From Anthopleura xanthogrammica (Eukaryota > Cnidaria > Anthozoa > Actiniaria > Actiniidae), in assembly GCA_964019055.1 (NCBI GenBank), contig OZ025211.1, forward strand, positions 9,864,400 through 9,928,399: a stretch of DNA of 64,000 nt, in the 5' to 3' direction. Under the pieces are notes generated by a model, which searched no databases, had not been told where the DNA came from, and saw only the letters and a program-made list of their open reading frames with translations. Position 1 is the first letter of the stretch. Each line of letters starts with the position of its first letter. The translations under genes and the position numbers were made by a program. Of this stretch, positions 25,381 through 36,533 are shown piece after piece.

Positions 25381-26031
25381 GTACTCAATCGGATTCCTTT
25401 AAAGCAAAGGTGTTTTTCCATAGGGGACATTCTTTACTCTGACATACACTCTTGAAAATGACGCCAGACGGCGTTGAAACGTCGAGGCTTGTTGTTATAA
25501 TTTTCATTATAAAATAATTTCCTTGTCATAAAATTATTTGACCATTTGTGTGGCACCTCCATGCGAGGGGCTTGCACTGGGTCGCTAGAAAAGATAACTT
25601 GACGGGCGCATCTAGTTTTACATATTTTATCAAAGTTTTTAACAAATGGCACTGTACAAATCTCGACCTTTTCTTGGGAGGGGATCGGAGATGACCCCAT
25701 ATAAACTTTGAAGTTCCATTCACCCAAACCCATTCAAATCTCCTTTAATAAGATAGTTTATAAGAGTTTTTAGCAGAGGAAGTGGCACTGTACAAATTTT
25801 GTCTTATTCTTGGGAGGGGAGATCACTCCATAATTTTGACATCCCATTCACCCCCTGAATAGTGGAAAAAGAAGTTTAAGTTTGAGCGTCGTAAACTTTC
25901 TGTCTTAACTTTAGCCTGTCGGTGTCCGAGTTAAAATTCTAATATTGGAATACAAGTTATTCACTTGTAGTTTTATCTGAAGCTGTCCTACCTGTAATGT
26001 TGGAGAAGCAATAATTCCCCATGCATTTTCC

Positions 26032-26824
26032 ATACTACTACCAAATTTAAGAGCATTATGGCGTGTTGGTAATAAAAACGTGGCAGAGCTTCTATAATAC
26101 TCCAGTTTGGAGTTCTCTGTTGCTTAGGGTTAGCCTCGATAGTTTGTTTAGAATATTGAAGAAGGGTCCTGGAGAGTAGGATTTCAATCACATTTCCCAG
26201 ACCAAAATTTTGCAAAATTCCAGTCCCACTCATACAAAATCCCAGTCCAAGTTAGATTTAGAGTTAGAGAGTTAGAGAAATCCCAATCCCAGTAACGGCA
26301 TAATCTCCCGGTCCCAGTGCATGAAATCCCATTTTTCCAGTCCATAAAAAGACAAATCCCAGATCCCATTTTATCCTTCAGGACTCTCTTCACTTCACGT
26401 GTTCCAGTGAAGGTCCATGAAATTTCAAAGTGTTTTTATCGTTGAAGTTGTGCACTCTTTACTTTTATTTGTGGATATTTAGACACAGAAATGAGCTAAA
26501 CCTGAGGAAATGAGTTCTCTACTTTCGAGTTGCCCTTAATACATTGCAGTTTGGTGAAAGAGGGCAACTAGAGTAAAAACCGCACATATTATGCTGAACA
26601 CTGTTCAGAAGATGCTGTAGATCCATCTTATTTTATGACACTTTTTGACCGGTTACCTCTAAAACCGCAATGTTTAAGGGGCAATGTGAAAGTAGATAAT
26701 GCTTGACAGAAACCGAAGTTGGGCTGCCTGTGTCTTCTTTCGCCTGGAACGCCTTTCACTTTCTATCTTGAGATTATTAGAGCGACATTTTCTTCGTGTG
26801 TTTTCAGGTAGTGTAAGACTTTAT
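26032..26824 (+). repeat. BTB array unit 2, 5' part (left of the nested insertion)
   Basis: Diverged duplicate of 21354-22142, covering the sequence from ACTACCAAATTTAAGAGC to the TTTTCAG acceptor (ending 26807) and 17 further bases. The paralogy breaks at 26825, where the BEL element starts, and resumes at 38442, directly before BTB copy 2. It includes a MITE at 26519-26695. Confidence 0.85.
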
Positions 26825-27189
26825 TGTTTCACCAAACACTAACTTAGCGGCCACGGTTTCTGAACCAACATGCATTTATTGCTTTTCATAATGGTATACA
26901 CGGTTCGAAATCTATTAACAGATGAAGATACAAAAAAGTCTACTTAGGATACTTAAATAATAAACAAAACGAACAAAGTACAAATACATGAAATGAAAAC
27001 TTACCCAGTAGCGCATATATCCTAAGTTATAGCGTCTAGTGAAATATGATTATATTATGTTGCGTATCTTATATATCTTACTTAGGTATTACGTAATGCC
27101 TGGTTCTTAAGATTGACAATAGCGGTGATGTAACTTGGCTTAACATTTAAACGCGCACGTGAAAACTAATGCAAATTTCTAGCAGAACA
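26825..27189 (-). repeat. Left LTR of the BEL element (uninterrupted)
   Basis: 365 bp, TG to CA. It preserves the empty target site of the inner transposon: GACAATAGCGG here corresponds to GACAAT-element-ATAGCGG in the right LTR. Confidence 0.95.
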
Positions 27190-27342
27190 CTCCCCGCCTA
27201 GCATGAATACTATGTATACGTAATTACTAATACCCTAATGGTAGTTGTTAATATTTATAATTGTATCCTCTCTTAATTTCCAATCTAATGTTATATTCAA
27301 TGTTCGGTGTTCAATGTTCATTTTGTTCTTAGCCATTCTTTA

Positions 27343-30300
27343 TCAAACGCCTTGCTTCTCTTCTGACTTGTCAGCTGGAACCAGTACTACCAGTCTTTGT
27401 ACTGCACGTTGTACTGTAGTATAGCCTTGTCCGGTGTAGAATCCTGATGACTTCTCAGATTTCGTTGTCTTGTACTGCACATCTACTTTGCGGACTTTTC
27501 CTTCATCATCGGGGTAGACTTGCGAGACTCTTCCAAGTTTCCAATTTCCTCGAACCATGTTAGCGTCTTGAATCAAAACGACGTCACCGACCTCCAAGTT
27601 GCGCCTCGACGAGTGCCATTTTTGTCGAGTCAACAAACTAGGAAAGAAACTTTGTGTCCATCTTTTCCAAAATGAATTTACAACACTTTGAACGAATTCA
27701 AAACGATATCTCTCATCCCTTGTTTCTTTGAATGGCCCACTCGGTACTCTTGCGGTTGATCTGCCTAATAACAAATCGTTAGGGCAAAGATAACTTCCTT
27801 CTTCGGGTAGAGTTGGATGTCTTCCTATTGGTCTCTCATTGACCAAATTCGCCGCTTCAAAACAGACTGTTTGCAGCTCTGAAAACGTCATCACTTTGTC
27901 TCCGATGGCGATCGTCAATGCCTTCTTGACTGATTTAATCAGGGATTCTGTAATACCATTCTGCCACGGGGCGTCAGCGGGAACAAATTTCCATTTCATT
28001 CCTTCAGTAACTCCGAATTCAGCGAGCTTTTCCCATTCCCATCCTTTGGTAACGCTTTTTAACTCTGCATTCGCGGCAACGAGTTGCGTACCTTGGTCTG
28101 ATATCAGCTGTTTAGGGTATCCTCGAAGTGCCACAAATCGTCTCAGGACCAACAAAAATTTCTGTGTACTATAGTCAGGTGCCAAATCCACGTGCACTGC
28201 TCTCGTTGCCAAACAGCTGAATATAACTCCATACGCCTTACCAATCGATCTCTTTTTTACTTCGTCTTTGATTTTAAATGGCCCAAAGAGGTCCACACCC
28301 GTAGCACTCCAAGCTGGTGCAGGCTTCAGTCTTTCTTTTGGTAACTTTCCCATGACTTGTTCGGCAGTTTTTCGGTCTAACTTCTTACAGGTTACACAAT
28401 TGAACTTTATTGTCTTGGCTAACTTGTGAAGTCCAATAATCCAGAATCGGGATCTGACCTTGGCAACTGTTGTAGCTACACCATAATGACCTTTATTGTG
28501 AATATACATCGTATAGAGGCGGGAGAGACGATGCTTGTAAGGCAATAATACAACTTCCTTTTCGTTGTAGCTCATTTGTACCCATCTTTCTATTCTTCCT
28601 CCCACAACTATTGTTCCATCTTCGTTTGTCTTAGGGCAAAGTCGTTTCAAGCTCTTGTCTTTGACGTTTTGTCTTAGGTAAAGTTGTGCGTCCTTTATCC
28701 AGAACTGTTCTGCTTTCTTTATGTCTTCAGGTGATAGCACTTTGGCGACATTCTTGAGACTGACTTTTTGATCTTTATTTCTATCGTAGATAGCAAGAAC
28801 TCTAGCTGTTACTCTCAACAAATTCAGGTATGACGAATATCTGTCGATGTTGATTCTAGCCGCCAAAGAATCGATCGGTTTGCTTGCGGTTGCCATCACG
28901 GGTTTTGTGGTTTCTGGTAGCTTTTTACTCGTGAGCTTTCGACTTACTGGCCACTCGTTTATCGGTAACTTTAAAAAGTCTGGACCCTTTTGCCATACAC
29001 TTCCAGGACCAATTTCCTCCGGTGCTTTTCCACGGGTAAGACAATCTGCGATGTTCAGTTTTCCATCCGTCCAGTACCATTTGGCGGGATTCGTTTTGTC
29101 TCGGATTTCTCCTATTCGCGTCCCGGCAAACGTATTAAATCCATAGGACTCCTTTTGAACCATTGCTTGCACGATCTGAGAATCGACTATGTGATAGAAT
29201 TCAGCAAATTGATATCTTGATTCCTTCTCTATGAACGTCTTTAAACGTTTGTTCAGTACTGCACCACACAATTCTATGCGATTAATCGACATTTTCTTGA
29301 CGGGTGTCAAGCGATTCTTAGACATAATGAGATTGCAGTCAAACTCATTGTTCTCAGGTGTTTTCCATCTGGCATACGCACATGCGCCGTAAGCGTCTTC
29401 AGATCCATCGCTGAAAACTACTAAAGAAGGTTGTCCTTCTGCATTGGCTGGCTTGAGACATCTTCTGAAAGCAATTCTTTCCATGGCAAACAGATCTTTG
29501 AAAAAGTCTATCCAATTCGCCCTCATCTTGTTTGGTATTGGCTCGTCCCACTCGAGTTTTGGCTCGACAAGCCAAAGTCGTCTCATCATCATTTTCGCTC
29601 TAACAGTGAATGGCCCTGCTAGTCCTAGGGGATCATAAATTCCATTAACTTGAGATAAGATTATTCGCTTGGTTAACGGTTCTGGTATGTTCTTTGGAAT
29701 CTGTTCTAGGCGCAAATCAGGCTCCGTTCTTAGCTTTCTATTCTTGGGTGAAAAATTTAAGTGTACTTTGAAATAGAATTGATCTTTCGCTGGACTCCAT
29801 ACAACTCCAAGAATCTTCTCTGTTTTACTACTGTCATGATCAGCGGGCAGGAGTTCAGCATCGTTGTGTTGACTGTACTCACTTGAAAAGGTCCAGTATT
29901 TAATTTGAAATCCTCCCTTTTCCAACAATTTCTCTATGTCCTTTGCAAGAGAGTTGGCAATCTTTGGACTAGGAACGCTGTCAACAATGTCGTCCATGTA
30001 AGTATTGTCCTTGATTGTTTTCGCAGCTTGAGGATATTCTGACGTTCCCATTTCGGCTGTTTTTCTCAAGGCCACTGTTGCAATAGTGGCTGCAGGTTTA
30101 TCTCCAAAGGAAACTCTGTTAATGACATAAATCTCTGGTTCCCTTTTATCATCCATGTTTCTCCACAAGAATCGATGAGTGTGTTGGTCTTTGATTCCTA
30201 TCTTTACTGTATGGTACATTTTTTTTATGTCCCCAGTTAAGGCTGTTGCTTCTTCTCTAAATCTGATGAGTATTCCTAATAAATTGTTCAAAAGATCGGG

Positions 30301-33006
30301 ACCTTTTGCCCAGTAATCATTCAATGCGTGCCCCATATAACTGGCACTGCTGTTAAATACAATCCTTACTGGAGTTGATTTGGAATCTGGTCGCAGAACC
30401 TCATGGTGCGATATGTAGTGAACTGGTCCATCATAGTTTTTCACTTCATCTGGAGTTAACTTTCTGGCAACATCTCTGTTAACCATGTCATCCATCTGTT
30501 CTTGATAGACCTTGGCGTGACTTGGATTCTTTGCTAATCTTCTTTCTGTTGATACTAACATTCCCATGGCTGCTTTCTTGTTGTCTGGAAGATTAGCTGG
30601 ATCTAGGATCCACGGATAGTTTGCCACCCATTTGTTTTCTTCTTTATCAAGGCTTAGATTATCTTCGATGACTTTCAGTTCTCTCTCTTCTTTTAGTGTA
30701 AAATTCTTAGCTCCAGGCGGGCATTTTCCACATTTACAGCCACCACATTTAGGACTACACTCTATCCCCAAGTTCTCAATCTTGTAGAAATCTTCCAGTT
30801 CTACTTTAGGAGTCACCAGACTTACGTGATGAGCGCCAATCGCGTGCAGCTCATGCTTCTCTTTGGTGTCTTTAATCATCGCGTGATTACCTCCCAGACA
30901 TCTACCAAAACGGTTCTTTAACAAAAGTAAATGTTCCATTTTCTGTTCTGGTACTGGATGAAATCCCGCGTACTCATAGCCAATCAAAACATCAACGGCT
31001 CCTTCGGGTCTCTCAATATCCATTCTCTTGACGTCTATAAATAGCGGTATAATTCCTTCGATGTCTATCCTTTGAATGTCTGACGTTATCTTCTCTATTT
31101 CAAAGACTTCAATCTTGACTATTTGTCCATCTGTGTCGATCAGAGGAAGTTCATACTTGCATGAATTTAAGATTTCGGTTTCGCCTCCAACACGAACTAT
31201 CGTCAATGTCGCCTTCTTACCAGTTAACTTCAGTTCTTTGGCTTTCTTATTGGTAATGAAGCACAACGAAGAGCCATTGTCCCACATGACATTAACGAAT
31301 CCCTTGGGTGTTCTAATTTTTTGGAATTGTAACAGGCACGTGTCTTCTGTTAAACTGTCGCATGCTGACGTGCGAAATTCTTGCTTTCCATCTTGACTTT
31401 TTTCCTCTTTAATCTTGTTGTCATTACTATTGTTCTCTTGTACTTTGGTGTCCCGATTTTTATCTTCTTCCAAATTGTGAAGAGTCTTGTTGTGTTTCCT
31501 TGTACATCCATTCTCCCCACAATTTCTTTTTCTTTTACAATCTCGGAACACATGTCCCGTTTTCAGGCAAGACCAACATGCTTTCCTTTTCTTTACGACT
31601 TCAATTCTTTCACTTATAGGTTTCGTTAGATAAGCACGGCATTCATCAGCCCAATGGTCTGAATTCTCGTGTATTAAACATTTGCGTAAGGTCCTACCTT
31701 CCGCGCTTGAGTTCTGCTGCTTAACTGCGGGCTTGTAAGTGGTTTGTTCTTGAGTCGTCACATGATGTGCTGCTGACTTGAATGACGTGGTACTCAGGCG
31801 CAGATCAGTTGAGTCATATTCAATTGCTCTTTTCTGACTAAGTAGGAACTTTAACAGAGTTGGAAACTTGTTGGCTTTATCAACTTTAGCATCATTGTCA
31901 GTCACTAACTTGGCCCAATCTTTCCTTATTGAAGCTGGCAACTTCTTTTCAATTATGCTAACTGAGCTGGTTGTCGTAATTTCAACTTCAAGTCCAAGTC
32001 TCTTAAGATCTCGATAGCCGTCTTCAATCGCATCAATGAACTCGATCAGTCTTTTGTTCTCTCCGTCTCTTATTGGTCTAACTTTTCGGATTGAGTCGAT
32101 TATTGCATCTACTGTTTTGGCTGGATCACCATATTTCTCGTCCAGGCGCTGCCACATTTCATCAAGGTTGTCGTCCACACTCTTTACCACACTTAACGGC
32201 TCTTTCCCAAGACAAGATCGAAGAGTATACGAGGCAGTTTCCGCTGATAGGCTTGGCATAACTTGTTTTTGGAAGTCCGTTCTAAATCTTGGATATTCTC
32301 TCAATTCTCCTTCAAATCTTGGCATCTTTATCTTTTCCAAACGTAGATTATTCATCTTGGCGGTCTCCTGAAGACTGAACTCTTCTGACAATTTTGTTTC
32401 GACTTCACCAGTAGCTTGATCGTAGAGTTTCTTCATAGCGATAATCCAACCGATTTCTTTGTCAGCGTTGGCCTGGCTTAACAAATTCATTAACGCACTG
32501 TTTGCTATCTTACAATCGGCAAAGGCTGTATCCAATTCCCTTTTGGCTTTCTTAAGAGTCGTGGGCGTTGACGGATCTATAACGTTTAAAACTTGTTCAA
32601 AGATTACTTCGGCACTTCTTCTTCTCACAAAAGCTTGTTCTATTATTCTTCGTGTTTTCTCTTTCTCTTTATGAACCGCTTGCTTTTGTTCTTCTTCTGC
32701 CTTGGCTTCATTCTCGGTGGACGTTTTATCTTTCTCATACTGAATCTGGCGTGTCATAGCATCACTAAACAAATCTTGTAACTCCAGAATCCACGTGTCA
32801 TCGGTTTCTAATTCTTTATCTGTTAGAAACGTGGTATAGATATCATGTTTTAACTCAACGGTCCTCCAAGCTTCAACCAGTTGGTCGTAGTTTCTCTTAA
32901 CTATTTCAACTCCACGGTCCTCGTCGATAGATTTCTTGACTTCGTTTAACTTTCTCGTAAATCTGCCTTTCGCTGCTCGTCTCTGGTTTTTGGCGTCCTC
33001 GGCCAT
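27343..33006 (-). CDS. BEL/Pao Gag-Pol polyprotein, intact
   Basis: One uninterrupted 1887-residue frame starting 39 bases inside the 5' (right) LTR. Order seen: coiled N-terminal Gag region; DUF1759-like Gag segment (about 210-400); zinc knuckle with CWSCLKTGHVFRDC (about 475); retropepsin-like protease with DNGSS (about 575); reverse transcriptase (about 850-1100) with YMDD near residue 1003; RNase H with FSDGSEDAYG (about 1198); integrase with an HHCC zinc-binding region and a D-D-E core (VDLFGP, SDQGTQ, NGITES, about 1570-1690); and a C-terminal DUF5641-like domain. This order is typical of BEL/Pao. No stop or frameshift interrupts it, so it may be competent for retrotransposition, although the split 5' LTR probably harms transcription. 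Confidence 0.95.
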   Translation of the reverse strand: MAEDAKNQRRAAKGRFTRKLNEVKKSIDEDRGVEIVKRNYDQLVEAWRTVELKHDIYTTFLTDKELETDDTWILELQDLFSDAMTRQIQYEKDKTSTENEAKAEEEQKQAVHKEKEKTRRIIEQAFVRRRSAEVIFEQVLNVIDPSTPTTLKKAKRELDTAFADCKIANSALMNLLSQANADKEIGWIIAMKKLYDQATGEVETKLSEEFSLQETAKMNNLRLEKIKMPRFEGELREYPRFRTDFQKQVMPSLSAETASYTLRSCLGKEPLSVVKSVDDNLDEMWQRLDEKYGDPAKTVDAIIDSIRKVRPIRDGENKRLIEFIDAIEDGYRDLKRLGLEVEITTTSSVSIIEKKLPASIRKDWAKLVTDNDAKVDKANKFPTLLKFLLSQKRAIEYDSTDLRLSTTSFKSAAHHVTTQEQTTYKPAVKQQNSSAEGRTLRKCLIHENSDHWADECRAYLTKPISERIEVVKKRKACWSCLKTGHVFRDCKRKRNCGENGCTRKHNKTLHNLEEDKNRDTKVQENNSNDNKIKEEKSQDGKQEFRTSACDSLTEDTCLLQFQKIRTPKGFVNVMWDNGSSLCFITNKKAKELKLTGKKATLTIVRVGGETEILNSCKYELPLIDTDGQIVKIEVFEIEKITSDIQRIDIEGIIPLFIDVKRMDIERPEGAVDVLIGYEYAGFHPVPEQKMEHLLLLKNRFGRCLGGNHAMIKDTKEKHELHAIGAHHVSLVTPKVELEDFYKIENLGIECSPKCGGCKCGKCPPGAKNFTLKEERELKVIEDNLSLDKEENKWVANYPWILDPANLPDNKKAAMGMLVSTERRLAKNPSHAKVYQEQMDDMVNRDVARKLTPDEVKNYDGPVHYISHHEVLRPDSKSTPVRIVFNSSASYMGHALNDYWAKGPDLLNNLLGILIRFREEATALTGDIKKMYHTVKIGIKDQHTHRFLWRNMDDKREPEIYVINRVSFGDKPAATIATVALRKTAEMGTSEYPQAAKTIKDNTYMDDIVDSVPSPKIANSLAKDIEKLLEKGGFQIKYWTFSSEYSQHNDAELLPADHDSSKTEKILGVVWSPAKDQFYFKVHLNFSPKNRKLRTEPDLRLEQIPKNIPEPLTKRIILSQVNGIYDPLGLAGPFTVRAKMMMRRLWLVEPKLEWDEPIPNKMRANWIDFFKDLFAMERIAFRRCLKPANAEGQPSLVVFSDGSEDAYGACAYARWKTPENNEFDCNLIMSKNRLTPVKKMSINRIELCGAVLNKRLKTFIEKESRYQFAEFYHIVDSQIVQAMVQKESYGFNTFAGTRIGEIRDKTNPAKWYWTDGKLNIADCLTRGKAPEEIGPGSVWQKGPDFLKLPINEWPVSRKLTSKKLPETTKPVMATASKPIDSLAARINIDRYSSYLNLLRVTARVLAIYDRNKDQKVSLKNVAKVLSPEDIKKAEQFWIKDAQLYLRQNVKDKSLKRLCPKTNEDGTIVVGGRIERWVQMSYNEKEVVLLPYKHRLSRLYTMYIHNKGHYGVATTVAKVRSRFWIIGLHKLAKTIKFNCVTCKKLDRKTAEQVMGKLPKERLKPAPAWSATGVDLFGPFKIKDEVKKRSIGKAYGVIFSCLATRAVHVDLAPDYSTQKFLLVLRRFVALRGYPKQLISDQGTQLVAANAELKSVTKGWEWEKLAEFGVTEGMKWKFVPADAPWQNGITESLIKSVKKALTIAIGDKVMTFSELQTVCFEAANLVNERPIGRHPTLPEEGSYLCPNDLLLGRSTARVPSGPFKETRDERYRFEFVQSVVNSFWKRWTQSFFPSLLTRQKWHSSRRNLEVGDVVLIQDANMVRGNWKLGRVSQVYPDDEGKVRKVDVQYKTTKSEKSSGFYTGQGYTTVQRAVQRLVVLVPADKSEEKQGV

Positions 33007-33045
33007 TCTCTAGCCAACTGTTTCAGGACGTACATGGATTTCGAA

Positions 33046-33341
33046 TGTTTCACCAAACACTAACTTAGCGGCCACGGTTTCTGAACCAACATGCATTTAT
33101 TGCTTTTCATAATGGTATACACGGTTCGAAATCTATTAACAGATGAAGATACAAAAAAGTCTACTTAGGATACTTAAATAATAAACAAAACGAACAAAGT
33201 ACAAATACATGAAATGAAAACTTACCCAGTAGCGCATATATCCTAAGTTATAGCGTCTAGTGAAATATGATCATATTATGTTGCGTATCTTATATATCTT
33301 ACTTAGGTATTACGTAATGCCTGGTTCTTAAGATTGACAAT
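33046..33341 (-). repeat. Right LTR of the BEL element (part 1, interrupted)
   Basis: The first 296 bp of the right LTR in plus-strand order. It stops at the AT target site of the inner transposon, and the remaining 69 bp are at 38373-38441. In element orientation this is the 5' LTR, so the inner transposon sits 69 bp inside its outer end. Confidence 0.93.
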
Positions 33342-33469
33342 ACACCGATTCGAAAAATGGCCGACAGCCTCATCGGCCGGGAGGGCCTGGGAGCGAATTT
33401 ATTGAAAACGAGGCTAGTCAGTAATGCTTGTAAAGGTTTTACCCTTGGTTGTGTGTTGAAGTATGAAGT

Positions 33470-35767
33470 ATGGAGTCAACAGTCACGCTAAAAGAGGATG
33501 ATATTCCCGGTGCTTCTCTTGGTGGTAGAATACCATCTCAGCTTAAGTTGGACGAGCTTCGTTTCTGGCTTCAGTGCAGGGGAGATTCGTGTAAGGGACT
33601 TAAAACGAAGGCGCAATTCGTAAAAAGGTAAGATTATCAAATACGCCTTCAACACTGATCGTTAGAATACTGCTATACACATTTAACGCCGTAAATTCAC
33701 GATCCTATTCTAGTTAGACTTTAAAATAGAGGGGAATTTTAAAGCTTAACGAAAGGAAGCGTCTTTTTATTCAGTACTTGTTACGGGGCACGATATATTC
33801 GCAAAATCGAGATTGAACTCACAACATTTCACACCTTCGAACGCGTTCCAAGACCAGTTCAGTACAGGTTATTTTAAAGTTATGTCAAAGAATTATAACA
33901 AGCTATATTAAGTCATTCAAAGAATTGCGAAAGAAATATATCTAATAGATATTTCATATTTTCTTTATTTTAAAGGGTAGAAGAATATATAAGTTCTGGT
34001 CGTGACAAAAACCTTGTTGACCCAGATCAAGACAAAGTGTTTACGAAGAGGAAGCAAAGACTAGAAACCATTCGAAAACAAAACCAAGCTTTCGCGCAAT
34101 CACCAACGCCTATTCCAGTAAAATATCCTTCGGATGGTTGGTCAACAAAACTTACACGAATGCCCTTATTCACACGTGCTGAAATGGATTTCCACATTTC
34201 AAAATCTGGAAAAACTCTTGATCCAAAGAGTACAGTTCAGCACTCTGTCCCCACAAGCATGCGAAAGGCTAAAACATTTCTTGAAGATGAGTATCTGAAG
34301 GAAATTCTTGCTTCAAGTGACGATAAATATTTCTATGTGAAGTCTTTATGTCACCATAGTTACAGAAAAAACGATCCCCCACATAACTTAAAGATAGCAT
34401 TGGATTTGATAACCGGAGAAGTAAAAAGCTCAAACTGTTCATGTGTTGCTGGGCAAGTTGGATTTTGCAATCATATTTTAGCTTTAATGTTTAAGATATG
34501 CAAGTTTAGTCTTCGTGGTTGTAAAGATACCTCTGATCTCAATAATGAAGATGACATGGTAGCTAAAAAGGCTTGCACCTCAACTTTACAAATGTGGCAC
34601 CACAAGGGAAGGGAAGACACAATTCAGCCTCAACCTGTTATGGAAGTATCAGTAAAGAAAACAAGACTTGATGACAGTGTAAAATCCACCAGAGAACCTG
34701 GAGTGAAGTGCATCCTTTACGAAGCTAGGAATAAAGTAACCACTCAAAGAATCAGTGAAATGGTACTCAAAGAGAAATTGAAAAAAATAAATCCTACAAT
34801 GGCCTTGGCTCAGATTCATACCCCTTCTACTGGAAGCACAGAGTATGTGGAAACTCGGTTTGGAAAAAGTCCAAGAGGATCATATGCCAGTTACCAGCTA
34901 TCATTTACTGAATCAAATTTCCAAGTCATATGCAATATAAACTCTGTGCCAAGAACTGTTCCTAATGAAGAAATGGTTGCAAATCAGGAATTTCCACAGT
35001 TTCCCTTACATAACAACATGCAAGTATTTGATTGCTCGAGTGATAATGAATCTGAGGAGAAGCTGCTAGAACATCTTTGTGTTGAAAAGGACAAACTCAA
35101 TGAAATTGAACATAAGACCAAGCCTCAGTCCAGATCAGATGATTGGAAGCAAGAAAAGCAATTTAGAATAACTGCCTCCAACTTTGGATTGGTAATGAAG
35201 AGAAAAAGAAATCATGATTCTCTTGTGGATACCTTACTGAACCCCAAGCCTTTTACATCTAGGTATACAGACCATGGCAACAAATATGAGCCTGTAGCTT
35301 TGCTGCAGTATGAAAAGTTCATGTACTCTACCAGAAGACCTGTTAAGGTATTCAAGTCTGGTTTAGTTATTTCTTTAGAATTGCCAATCCTAGGAGCCTC
35401 ACCTGATGGTAAAGTGATAGACAGTGGATGCACTGAACAATATGGGCTAGTTGAGGTTAAATGTCCTGCAACTAAATTCAATGTCACACCTCTAGATGCT
35501 TGCTCTGACCCAGGTTTTTGTTTAGAAAAAATCAATGAAAACCCTACACTTAAGAGGAATCATAATTATTATGCCCAAGTCCAAGGTCAGTTAGGAATCA
35601 CACAATTACCCTGGTGTGACTTTGTAGTGTATACAAGCAAAGGTATGAGCATTGAAAGAATCCCTTTTGAAGACCAATACTGGACAAATATGAAAATCAA
35701 GTTAAAATCTTTTTATTTTGATCACTTTCTTAGCAAAGCTGGAAATAAGTTTGTTAGGAATGAATAG
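33470..35767 (+). CDS. SAP/SWIM/YqaJ nuclease encoded by the transposon
   Basis: Two exons, 33470-33627 and 33976-35767 (GTAAGA donor, TTTAAAG acceptor), total 1950 nt, 649 residues. Domains seen: a SAP-like N-terminal helix pair (about 25-62, split by the intron), a SWIM zinc finger CxCx7CxH (C207, C209, C217, H219), and a C-terminal YqaJ/lambda-exonuclease-type domain (about 445-625) with D530 in ASPDG and E546-x-K548 in EVKCP, followed by YYAQVQGQL. These are the expected active-site elements of the PD-(D/E)XK fold. Known: YqaJ proteins process DNA ends in phages. A role in transposition, such as end processing or repair, is inference. The ATG at 33470 is preferred because it opens the frame that splices cleanly into exon 2. 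AATAAA lies near 36153. Confidence 0.88.
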
Positions 35768-36246
35768 GAAAAGCAAAGTCAAACTTTTAGCAGCTCTCAT
35801 CATTTTTTGTCTGATGATCATGAGAAATCAACTCATTTTCAATTTACTGTTCATCTAGTCCATTGATTATTTCTAATGAATGATGCAAAAGTTATCTTCT
35901 GTACTGTTTCAATATACATAGAAAGAATAGAAATAATCAAAATTGGGTATACTCACTTTTTACATGCATGTATTTTTTAGAAATTCATATTTAATATCAT
36001 GCATTTTCATAAATTATTATAAATATTTAAATTTTCAACCAATAATTGGTAGATTTACATTACATGATCTTAGCTTTTCAAATTATAGACATAATGTTAT
36101 GGAGCCATTTGTTCTTTTTGTGGCAATGACTTGTTAGAATTTTTGACTTTTTTAATAAAGTCACTTTTGTATTAAGTAAATCAAAGATGTGTAAAAAAAT
36201 AAAACATCACAACTGCATACAACATCTATTGAGAAAATTTGTATAT

Positions 36247-36377
36247 GAAATACCACCTAAGTTCTCAAAGAATATATTAAAAATACCATGGGTAGCACCA
36301 GTGGTATTAAGTAACTTGCATCAAATATGCATGGTACTTTTTATTAATTCTGCAAGAACTTAGATGGTATTTCTACA
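36247..36377. terminator. Hairpin between the convergent transposon genes
   Basis: GAAATACCACCTAAGTTCT at about 36247 and AGAACTTAGATGGTATTTC at about 36357 form an inverted repeat of about 19 bp with few mismatches. The interior contains a second complementary pair around ATACCATGGGTA. It lies in the space where both 3' UTRs meet, with AATAAA signals on each strand nearby. A role in 3'-end formation is a guess; it could also be a small nested MITE. Confidence 0.4.
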
Positions 36378-36533
36378 TAAAATACTTGTTTCTGACAAAC
36401 AACACAAGGTATAAAGTTCCCGGATGTGTGCAATTAATTAATTGCATGGATTAAGAGAACATTCACAATCAATCAGAAACACATATTTTATGTAGATGTA
36501 TTATTAAAAATGTAATTAACTTACATGAAACAT

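Larger units (their letters stand above)
21354..26031 (+). repeat. BTB array unit 1
   Basis: A duplicated unit holding BTB copy 1. Its 5' part (from ACTACCAAATTTAAGAGCAT) reappears at about 26034, and its 3' part (24318-26020) reappears at about 39826-41545, so units 1 and 2 came from one segmental duplication. Unit 1 has a (TCAG)n tract and some 800 bp of spacer (about 23510-24317) that unit 2 lacks. Confidence 0.8.

Noticed and set aside
27839..32781. Plus-strand frames inside the BEL element
   Set aside because: All are antisense shadows of the 1887-residue polyprotein.
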